64,000 nucleotides of DNA from contig NW_027480533.1 of the NCBI RefSeq assembly GCF_051401765.1, positions 744,001 through 808,000 of the forward strand. The letters are read 5' to 3'. A program made the position numbers and the translations under genes. The notes below the pieces were generated by a model that saw only the letters and a program-made list of their open reading frames with translations, was not told the DNA's origin and ran no database searches. This document shows positions 52,600 through 62,600 of this stretch, one piece after another (positions within the stretch are counted from its first letter, which is position 1; each line of letters starts with the position of its first letter). The DNA comes from Calliopsis andreniformis (taxonomy: Eukaryota; Arthropoda; Insecta; Hymenoptera; Andrenidae).

Positions 52600-53220
52600 G
52601 TCCTCATTCTTCAATCCTCAATACCCAATCCTCAATCTTCAATCCTCAATCCTCAATCCTCAATTCTCAATCCTCAATCCTCAGTCCTCAGTCCTCAAAC
52701 CTCAATCCTCAACCCTCAGCCCTCATCCTCAAACCTCAGTCCTCATCCTCAATTCTCAATCCTCAATCCTCATGCCACAATCCTCAACCGTCAGTCCTCG
52801 TCCTCAATCCTCAATCCTCAATACTCAATCCTCATTCCTCAAACCTCAATCCTCAATCCTCAATCCTTAATCCTCAATCTTCAATCCTCAATCAACAGTC
52901 CTCAATCTTCAATCCTCAATGCTCAATACTCAATCCTCAATCCTCAGTCCTCAATCCTCAATCCTCAATCCTCAATCCTCAATCCTCAATTCTCAATCCT
53001 CAATCCTCAATCCTCAATCCTCAGTCCTCAAACCTCAATTCTGAATCCTCAAGCCTGAATCCTCAATCTTCAGCCCTCAGTCCTCAACAATCAGTCGTCA
53101 ATCCTCAATCCTCAATAGAATATCCTCAATTCACAGGTTTCAATGCTCAATACTCAATCTGCAATCTTCAAATCTCTATCCACAAACATCAATCCTCATC
53201 ACTCAACCCTCAACACTCAG
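52600..53220 (+). repeat. Block IX, copy 1 of 3, ending in module B
   Basis: Shared with 55580-56298 and 58030-58738. Order: an ATTCTTC string, CCTCAGCCCTCATCC, a CACAATCCTCAACCGTCAGT mark, AATCAACAGTCC (52891), then module B (B21). Distance from the AATCAACAGTCC mark to B is 195 bp here against 286 and 279 bp in the others; the copies lost or gained plain heptamers between fixed marks. Confidence 0.8.
53086..53220 (+). repeat. Module B copy B21
   Basis: 135 bp. CAGTCGTC in the opening, CACAGGTTTCAATGCTC and AATCCTCATCAC. First copy of the right-hand CACAGGTTTC subfamily. Confidence 0.87.
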
Positions 53221-55579
53221 TCCCCAATCCTCAATCTTCAATCCTCAATACCCAATCCTCAATCTTCAATCCTCAATCCTCAATCCTCAATACTCAATCC
53301 TCAATCGTCAATCCTCAATCCCCAATCCTCAATCTTCAATACTCAATCCTCAATCCACAATCCACAATCCTCAATCTTCAATCCTCAATACTCAACCTTC
53401 AATCCTCAATCCTCAATCCTCAATCTTCAATCCTCAACCCCAATACTCAACCCTCAATCCTCAATCTTCAATCCTCAATCCTCAATCCTTAATCCTCAAT
53501 CCTCATTCTTCAATCCTCAATACCCAATCCTCAATCTTCAATACTCAATCCTCAATCCTCAATTTTCAATCCTCAATCCTCAATCCTCAGACCTCAGACA
53601 TCAATACTCAACCCTCAGGCCTCGTCCTCAGTCCACAACTCTCAATCCTCAATCATCAATCTTCAATCATCAATATTCAATCTTCAGTCCTCAATCCTCA
53701 ATCCTCAATCCTCAATGTTCAATCCGCAATCCCCAATACTCAATCCTCAATTCTCAAACCTCAATCCTCATCCTCAATCTTCAATCCTCAATCCTCAATC
53801 CTCAGTCCTCAATGCTCATTCTTCAATCCTCAATACCCAATCCTCAATCTTCAATCCTCAATCCTCAATCCTCAACTCTCAATCCTCAATCCTCAATCCT
53901 CAGTCCTCAAACCTCAATCCTCAACCCTCAGCCCTCATCTTCAATCCTCAATCCTCAATCCTCGATTCTCAATCTTCAATCCTCAATACTCAATATTCAA
54001 TCCTCAATCCTCAATTCTCAATCCTCAATACTCAATCCTCAATCGTCAATCCTCAATGCCCAATCCTCAATTTTCGATACTCAATCCTCAATCCTCAATC
54101 CACAATCCTCAATCTTCAATCCTGAATACACAATCATCAATCCTCAATCCTCAATCCTCAATCCTCAATCCTCAATCCTCAGTCCTCAATCCTCAATCTT
54201 CAATCCTCAATACTCAATCTTCAATCCTCAATCCTCAATCCTCAATCCTCAATCCTCATTCTTCAATCCTCAATACCCAATCCTCAATCTTCAATACTCA
54301 ATCCTCAATCCTCAATTCTCAATCCTCAATCCTCAATCCTCAGACCTCAGACATCAATACTCAACCCTCAGTCCTCGTCCTCAATCCACAACACTCAATC
54401 CTCAATCTTCAATCTTCAATCATCAATATTCAATCTTCAGTCCTCAATCCTCAATCCTCAATCCCCAATGTTCAATCCGCAATCCCCAATACTCAATCCT
54501 CAATCCTCAATCCTCAATCCTCAATCATCAATCCTCAATCTTCAATACTCAGTCCTCAATCCTCAATCCTCAATCCTCAATCCTCAATCATCAATCCTCA
54601 ATCTTCAATCCTCAATGCTCAACCTTTAATCCTCAATCCTCAATCCTCAATCTTCAATCCTCAGTCATCAATCCTCAATCCTCAATCCTCAATCCTCAAT
54701 CCTCAATCCTCAACCCTCAACCTTCAATCCTCAATACTCAATCTTCAATCCTCAATCCCCAATCCTCAATCCTCAGTCCTCATTCTTCAATCCTCAATAC
54801 CCAATCCTCAATCTTCAATCCTCAATCCTCTAATCCTCAATTCTCAATCCTCTATCCTCAATCCTCAGACCTCAAACATCAATACTCAAAACTCAGTCCT
54901 CGTCCTGAATCCACAACACTCAATCCTCAATCCTCAACCTTCAATCATCAATATTCAATCTTCAATCCTCAATCCTCAATCCTCTATCCTCAATCCTCAA
55001 TCCTCAATGTTCAATCCTCAATACCCAATCTTCAATCTTCAATCCTCGATCCTCAGTCCTCAATCCCCAATCCTCAATCCTCAATCCTCAGTCCTCAAAC
55101 CACAGTCCTGAATCCTCAATCCTGAATCCTCAATCTTCAGCCCTCAGTCCTCAATGTTCAATCCGCAATCCCCAATACTCAATCCTCAATCCTCAATCCT
55201 CAATCCTCAATCATCTATTCTCAATCTTCAATCCTCAGTCCTCAATCCTCAATCCTCAATCCTCAATCCTCAATCATCAATCCTCAATCTTCAATCCTCA
55301 ATGCTCAACCTTTAATCCTCAATCCTCAATCCTCAATCTTCAATCCTCAATCCTCAATCCTCAATCCTCAATCCTCAATGCTCAATCCACAATCCTCAAT
55401 CCTCAATCCTCAATCTTCAATCCTCAATACTCAATCCTCTATCCTCAATCCTCAGACCTCAATCATCAATACTCAACCCTCAGTCCTCGTCCTGAATCCA
55501 CAACCCTCAATCCTCAATCCTCAACCTTCAATCATCAATATTCAATCTTCAATCCTCAATCCTCAATCCTCAATCCTCA

Positions 55580-56298
55580 AGCCTCAATCCTCATTCTTCA
55601 ATCCTCAATACCCAATCCTCAATCTTCAATCCTCAATCCTCAATCCTCAATTCTCAATCCTCAATCCTCAGTCCTCAGTCCTCAAACCTCAATCCTCAAC
55701 CCTCAGCCCTCGTCCTCAAACCTCAGTCCTCATCCTCAATTCTCAATCCTCAATCCTCAAGCAACAATCCTCAACCGTCAGTCCTCGTCCTCAATCCTCA
55801 ATCCTCAATCCTCAATCCTCATTCCTCAAACCTCAATCCTCAATCCTCAATCCTTAATCCTCAATCTTCAATCCTCAATCAACAGTCCTCAATCTTCAAT
55901 CCTCAATGCTCAATACTCAATCCCCAATCCTCAGTCCTCAATCCTCAATCCTCAATCCTCAATCCTCAATCGTCAATCCTCAATACTCAATCTTCCATCC
56001 TCAATCCTCAATCCTCAACCTTCAATCCTCAGTACTCAATCTTCAATCCTCAATCCTCAATCCTCAATCCTCAATCCTCAATCCTCAATCCTCAATCCTG
56101 AGTCCTCAAACCTCAATTCTGAGTCCTCAACCCTGAATCCTCTATCTTCAGCCCTCAGTCCGCAACAATCAGTTGTCAATCCTCAAACCTCAATAGAATA
56201 TCCTCAATTCACAGGTTTCAATACTCAATACTCAATCTGCAATCTTCAAATCTCTATCCACAAACATCAATCCTCATCACTCAACCCTCAACACTCAG
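55580..56298 (+). repeat. Block IX, copy 2 of 3
   Basis: It carries the AATCAACAGTCC mark at 55878 and B22 at the end. Here the shared mark reads AAGCAACAATCC instead of the CACAATCC form. The leader to B22 has a GAGTCCTC heptamer shared with copy 3. Confidence 0.8.
56164..56298 (+). repeat. Module B copy B22
   Basis: 135 bp. CACAGGTTTC subfamily, with AATCCTCAAACCTCAATAG before GAATATC and CCGC just upstream. Confidence 0.87.
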
Positions 56299-56804
56299 TC
56301 CCCAATCCTCAATCTTCAATTCTCAATCCTCAATTCTCAATCCTCAATCCTCAATCCTCAATCCTCAATCTTCAATCCTCAATCCTCAGTCATCAATCCT
56401 CAATCCTCAGTCCTCAATCCTCAAACCTCAATCCTCATCCCTCAGCCCTCATTCTCAATCCTCGATCCTCAATACTCAATCCTCAATCTTCAATCCTCAA
56501 TACTCAATCTTCAATCCTCAATCCTCAATCCTCAATCCACAATCCTCAGTCCTCAATCCTCAGTCATCAATACTCAATCTTCAGTACTCAATCCTCAATC
56601 CTCAATCCTCAATCCTCAATCCTCAACCCCCAATCCTCATTCCTCAAACCTCAATCCTCAGCCCTCAGTCCTCATCCTCAGTTCTCGATTCTCAATCCTC
56701 AGGCCTGAATCCTCAATCCTCAATCCTCATTCTTCAATCCTCAATACCCAATCCTCAATCTTCAATCCTCAATCCTCAATCCTCAATTCTCAATCCTCAA
56801 TCCT

Positions 56805-57575
56805 CAGTACTCAATCCTCAATCTTCAATCCTCAATACTCAATCATCAATCCTCAATTCTCACTCCTCAATCCTCAACCCTCAATCCTCAATCCTCAATA
56901 CTGAATCCTCAATCCTCAATCCTCATTCTTCAATCCTCAATACCCAATCCTCAATCTTCAGTCCTCAATCCTCAATCCTCAATCTTCAATCCTCAATCCT
57001 GAATCCTCAATCCTCAATCCTCATTCTTCAATCCTTAATACCCAAATCTCAATCTTTAATCCTCAATCCTCAATCCTCAATTCTCTATACTCAATCCTCA
57101 GACCTCAGTCTCAAACCTCAATCCTCAGCCCTCAGCCCTCATCCTCTATCCTCAATCCTCAACCTCAATCCTCAATCTTCAATCCTCAATACTCTATCTT
57201 CAATCCTCAATCCTCAGTCCTCAAACTTCAATTCTGAATCCTCAATCCTGAATCCTCAACCTTCAGCCCTCAGACCTCAACAATCTGTTGTCAATACTCA
57301 ATCCTCTATAGAATATCCTCAATTCACAGTTTTCAATACTCAATACTCAACCTGCAACCTTCAAGCTCTATCCACAAACATCAATTCTCATCCCTCAACC
57401 ATCAACACTCAGTCCTCAATGTTCAATCCTCAATCCTCAACTCTCAATCTTCAGTCCTCAATACTGAATCTTCAATCCTCAATCCTCAATCCTCAATCCT
57501 CAATCCTCAGTCCCCAATCCTCAATCCTCAATCCTCAATCCTCATTCTTCAATCCTCAATACCCAATCCTCAATA
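56805..57575 (+). repeat. Duplicated block VIII, copy 2
   Basis: Partner of 51432-52204 with B23. Small differences include CTTCAAGCTCTATCC inside B23, a one-base deletion relative to the usual CTTCAAATCTCTATCC. Confidence 0.85.
57279..57412 (+). repeat. Module B copy B23
   Basis: 134 bp, one base shorter than usual (CTTCAAGCTCTATCC). CCTCTATAGAATATCC subfamily with B20 and B26. Confidence 0.86.
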
Positions 57576-58029
57576 CTCAATCCTCAATACTCAATCCTCA
57601 ATCCTCGATCATCAATCCTCAATCTTCAATCCTCATTGCTCAACCTTTAATCCTCAATCCTCAATCCACAATCTTCAATTCTCAATCCTCAATCCTCAAT
57701 CCTCAATCCTCAATCCTCAATCCTCAATCCTCAATCCTCAATCCTCAATCCTCAGTCTTCAATCCTCAATACTCAATCTTCAATCCTCAATCCTCAATCC
57801 TCAATCCTCAGTCCTCATTCTTCAATCCACAATACCCGATCCTCGATCTTCAATCCTCAATCCTCAATCCCCAATTCTCAATCCTCTATCCTCAATCCTC
57901 AGACCTCAAACATCAATACTCAACCCTCAGTCCTCGTCCTGAATCCACAACCCTCAATCCTCAATCCACAACCTTCAATCATCAATATTCAATCTTCAAT
58001 CCTCAATCCTCAATCCTCAATCCTCAAGC

Positions 58030-58738
58030 CTCAATCCTCATTCTTCAATCCTCAATACCCAATCCTCAATCTTCAATCCTCAATCCTCAATCCTCAATTC
58101 TCAATCCTCAATCCTCAGTCCTCAGTCCTCAAACCTCAATCCTCAACCCTCAGCCCTCATCCTCAACCCTCAGTCCTCATCCTCAATTCTCAATCCTCAA
58201 TCCTCAAGCCACAATCCTCAACCGTCAGTCCTCGTCCTCAATCCTCAATCCTCAATCCTCAATCCTCATTCCTCAAACCTCAATCCTCAATCCTCAATCC
58301 TTAATGCTCAGTCTTCAATCCTCAATCAACAGTCCTCAATCTTCAATCCTCAATGCTCAATACTCAATCCCCAATCCTCAGTCCTCAATCCTCAATCCTC
58401 AATCCTCAATCCTCAATCTTCAATCCTCAATACTCAATCTTCAATCCTCAATCCTCAATCCTCAACCTTCAATCCTCCATACTCAATCTTCAATCCTCAA
58501 TCCTCAATCCTCAATCCTCAATCCTCAATCCTCAATCCTGAGTCCTCAAACCTCAATTCTGAATCCTCAACCCTGAATCCTCAATCTTCAGCCCTCAGTC
58601 CGCAAGAATCAGTTGTCAATCCTCAATCCTCAATAGAATATCCTCAATTCACAGGTTTCAATACTCAATACTCAATCTGCAATCTTCAAATCTCTATCCA
58701 CAAATATCAATCCTCATCACTCAACCCTCAACACTCAG
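58030..58738 (+). repeat. Block IX, copy 3 of 3
   Basis: It carries the AATCAACAGTCC mark at 58325 and ends in B24. The right part of this copy also starts duplicated block X, so block X is partly built from block IX. Confidence 0.8.
58604..58738 (+). repeat. Module B copy B24
   Basis: 135 bp. AAGAATCAGTTG opening and TATCCACAAATATC, both shared only with B27. Ends CACTCAGACCAC. Confidence 0.87.
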
Positions 58739-59232
58739 ACCACAATCCTCAATCTTCAATTAATAATCCTCAATCCTCAATCCTCAATCCTCAATCCTCA
58801 ATCCTCAATCCTCAATCTTCAATCCTCAATACTCAATCCTCAATTCTCAATCCTCAATCCTCAGTCCTCAGACCTCAAACATCAATCCTCAACCCTCAGC
58901 CCTCATCGTCAATCCTCAAACCTCAATCCTCAATCCTCAATCGTCAATCCTCAATCCTCAATCTTCAATCCTCAATACTCAATCTCCAATCCTCTATCCT
59001 CAATATTCAATACTCAACACACAATTTTCAATACTCAATCCGCAATCATCATACCTAAATCCTCAATCCTCAGTCATCAATCCTCAATCTTCAATACTCA
59101 ATGGTCAATCCTCAGTCCTCAATACTCAATCGTCAATCCTCAATCCTCAATCCTCAATCCTCAATCCTCAGTCCGCAAACCTCAATTCTGAATACTCAAC
59201 CCTGAATCCTCAATCTTCAGCCCTCAGTCCTC

Positions 59233-59367
59233 AACAATCAGTTGTCAATCCTCAATCCTCAATAGAATATCCTCAATTCACAGGTTTCAATACTCAATAC
59301 TCAATCTGCAATCTTCAAATCTCTATCCACAAACATCAATCCTCATCACTCAACCCTCAACACTCAG
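59233..59367 (+). repeat. Module B copy B25
   Basis: 135 bp. Plain member of the CACAGGTTTC subfamily, followed by AGTACCCAATCC. Partner of B28. Confidence 0.87.
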
Positions 59368-61332
59368 TACCCAATCCTCAATCTTCAATCCTCAATCCTC
59401 AATCCTCAATACTCAATCCTCAATCTTCAATCCTCAATACTCAATATTCAATCCTCAATCCTCAATCCTCAATCCACAATCCTCAATCCTCAGTCATCAA
59501 TACTCAATCTTCAGTACTCAATCCTCAACCCTCAATCCTCAGTCCTCACTCTTCAATCCTCAATACCCAATCCTCAATCTTCAATCCTCAATCCTCAATC
59601 CTCAATTCTCAATCCTCTATCCTCAATCCTCAGACCTCAAACATCAATACTCAACCCTCAGTCCTCGTCCTGAATCCACAACCCTCAATCCTCAATCCTC
59701 AACCTTCAATCATCAATATTCAATCTTCAATCCTCAATCCTCAATCCTCAATCCTCAATCCTCAATCCTCAATGTTCATTCCTCAATACTCAATCTTCAA
59801 TCCTCAATCCTCAATTCTCAATCCTCAATACTCAATCCTCAATCTTCAATCCTCAATCCCCAATCCTCAATCTTCAATACTCAATCCTCAATCCACAATC
59901 CAGAATCCTCAATCTTCAATCCTCAATACTCAATCTTCAATCCTCAATCCTCAATCCTCAATCTTCAATTCTCAACCCCAATACTCAACCCTCAATTCTC
60001 AATCTTAAAATCCTCAATCCTCAATCCTCAATCCTCATTCTTCAATCCTCAATACCCAATCCTCAATCTTCAATACTCAATCCTCAATCCTCAATTCTCA
60101 ATCCTCAATCCTCAATCCTCAGACCTCAGACATCAATACTCAACCCTCAGGCCTCCTCCTCAATCCACAACTCTCAATCCTCAATCATCAATCTTCAATC
60201 ATCAACATTCATTCAATCTTCAGTCCTCAATCCTCAATCCTCAATCCTCAATGTTCAATCCGCAATCCCCAATACTCAATCCTCAATTCTCAAACCTCAA
60301 TCCTCAATCCTCAATCTTCAATCCTCAATCCTCAATCCTCAGTCCCCAATGCTCATTCTTCAATCCTCAATACCCAATCCTCAATCTTCAATCCTCAATC
60401 CTCAGACCTCAGACATCAATACTCAACCCTCAGTCCTCGTCCTCAATCCACAACACTCAATCCTCAATCATCAATCTTCAATCATCAATATTCAATCTTC
60501 AGTCCTCAATCCTCAATCCTCAATCCTCAATGTTCAACCCGCAATCCCCAATACTCAATCCTCAATCCTCAATCCTCAATCCTGAATCATCAATCCTCAT
60601 TCTTCAATACTCAGTCCTCAATCCTCAATCCTCAATCCTCAATCCTCAATCATCAATCCTCAATCTTCAATCCTCAATGCCCAACCTTTAATCCTCAATC
60701 CTCAATTCTCAATCTTCAATCCTCAATACTCAATATTCAATCCTCAATCCTCAATTCTCAATCCTCAATACTCAATCCTCAATCCGCAATCCACAATCCT
60801 CAATCTTCAATCCTCAATACTCAATCTTCAATCCTCAATCCTCAATCTTCAATCCTCAATCCTCAATCCTCTATCCTCAATCATCATTCTTCAATCCTCA
60901 ATACCCAATCCTCAATCTTCAATACTCAATCCTCAATCCTCAATTCTCAATCCTCAATCCTCAATCCTCAGACCTCAGACATCAATACTCAACCCTCAGT
61001 CCTCGTCCTCAATCCACAACACTCAATCCTCAATCATCAATCTTCAATCATCAATATTCATTCTTCAGTCCTCAATCCTCAATCCTCAATCCTCAATGTT
61101 CATCCCGCAATCCCCAATACTCAATCCTCAATCCTCAATCCTCAATCCTCAATCATCAATCCTCAATCTTCAATACTCAGTCCTCAATCCTCAATCCTCA
61201 ATCCTCAATCCTCAATCATCAATCCTCAATCTTCAATCCTCAATGCTCAACCTTTAATCGTCAATCCTCAGTCCTCAAACTTCAATTCTGAATCCTCAAT
61301 CCTGAATCCTCAATCTTCAGCCCTCAGACCTC

Positions 61333-61467
61333 AACAATCAGTTGTCAATACTCAATCCTCTATAGAATATCCTCAATTCACAGTTTTCAATACTCAACAC
61401 TCAACCTGCAATCTTCAAATCTCTATCCGCAAACATCAGTTCTGATCACTCAACCATCAACACTCAG
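61333..61467 (+). repeat. Module B copy B26
   Basis: 135 bp. CCTCTATAGAATATCC subfamily. Private TATCCGCAAACATCAG and TCTGATCACTC. Confidence 0.87.
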
Positions 61468-61836
61468 TCCTCAATGTTCAATCCTCAATCCTCAACTCTC
61501 AAACTTCAATCCTCAATACTGAATCTTCAATCCTCAATCCTCAATCCTCAATCATCAATCCTCAATCTTCAATCCTCATTGCTCAACCTTTAATCCTCAA
61601 TCCTCAATCAACAATCTTCAATTCTCAATCCTCAATCCTCAATACTCAATCCTCAATCCTCAATCCTCAATCCTCAATCCTCAATCCTCAATCCTCAGTC
61701 TTCAATCCTCAATACTCAATCTTCAATCCTCAATCCTCGTTCCTCAATCCTCAATCCTCAATCCTCAATCCTGAGTCCTCAAACCTCAATTCTGAATCCT
61801 CAACCCTGAATCCTCAATCTTCAGCCCTCAGTCCGC

Positions 61837-61971
61837 AAGAATCAGTTGTCAATCCTCAATCCTCAATAGAATATCCTCAATTCACAGGTTTCAATACTCA
61901 ATACTCAATCTGCAATCTTCAAATCTCTATCCACAAATATCAATCCTCATCACTCAACCCTCAACACTCAG
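61837..61971 (+). repeat. Module B copy B27
   Basis: 135 bp, 3233 bp after B24 and sharing its AAGAATCAGTTG opening. Confidence 0.87.
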
Positions 61972-62465
61972 TCCCCAATCCTCAATCTTCAATTCTCAAT
62001 CCTCAATCCTCAATCCTCAATCCTCAATCCTCAATCCTCAATCCTCAATCTTCAATCCTCAATACACAATCCTCAATTCTCAATCCTCAATCCTCAGTCC
62101 TCAGACCTCAAACCTCAATCCTCAACCCTCAGCCCTCATCGTCAATCCTCAAACCTCAATCCTCAATCCTCAATCGTCAATCCTCAATCCTCAATCTTCA
62201 ATCCTCAATACTCAATCTTCAATCCTCTATCCTCAATATTCAATACTCAACACACAATTTTCAATACTCAATCCGCAATCATCATACCTCAATCCTCAAT
62301 CCTCAGTCATCAATCCTCAATCTTCAATACTCAATGGTCAATCCTCAGTCCTCAATACTCAATCGTCAATCCTCAATCCTCAATCCTCAATCCTCAATCC
62401 TCAGTCCTCAAACCTCAATTCTGAATACTCAACCCTGAATCCTCAATCTTCAGCCCTCAGTCCTC

Positions 62466-62600
62466 AACACTCAGTTGTCAATCCTCAATCCTCAATAGAA
62501 TATCCTCAATTCACAGGTTTCAATACTCAATAATCAATCTGCAATCTTCAAATCTCTATCCACAAACATCAATCCTCATCACTCAACCCTCAACACTCAG
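62466..62600 (+). repeat. Module B copy B28
   Basis: 135 bp, 3233 bp after B25. AACACTCAGTTG opening and AATAATCAATCTGC are private. Confidence 0.87.

Larger units (their letters stand above)
58440..60615 (+). repeat. Duplicated block X, copy 1 (offset 3233-3236 bp)
   Basis: This block matches 61675-63850. It contains B24 and B25, module A copies, and a CAATCTTAAAATCC string (about 60000) that the two copies share. The CCGCAAGAATCAGTTG form of B occurs only at 58604 and 61837. Offset changes from 3233 to 3236 near 60205, where this copy reads AACATTCATTCAATC. Confidence 0.88.

Noticed and set aside
13897..62600. Module B as a mobile element or its remnant
   Set aside because: No terminal repeats, target-site duplication or coding capacity. 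It still reads as degenerate heptamers and moves only as part of larger blocks.
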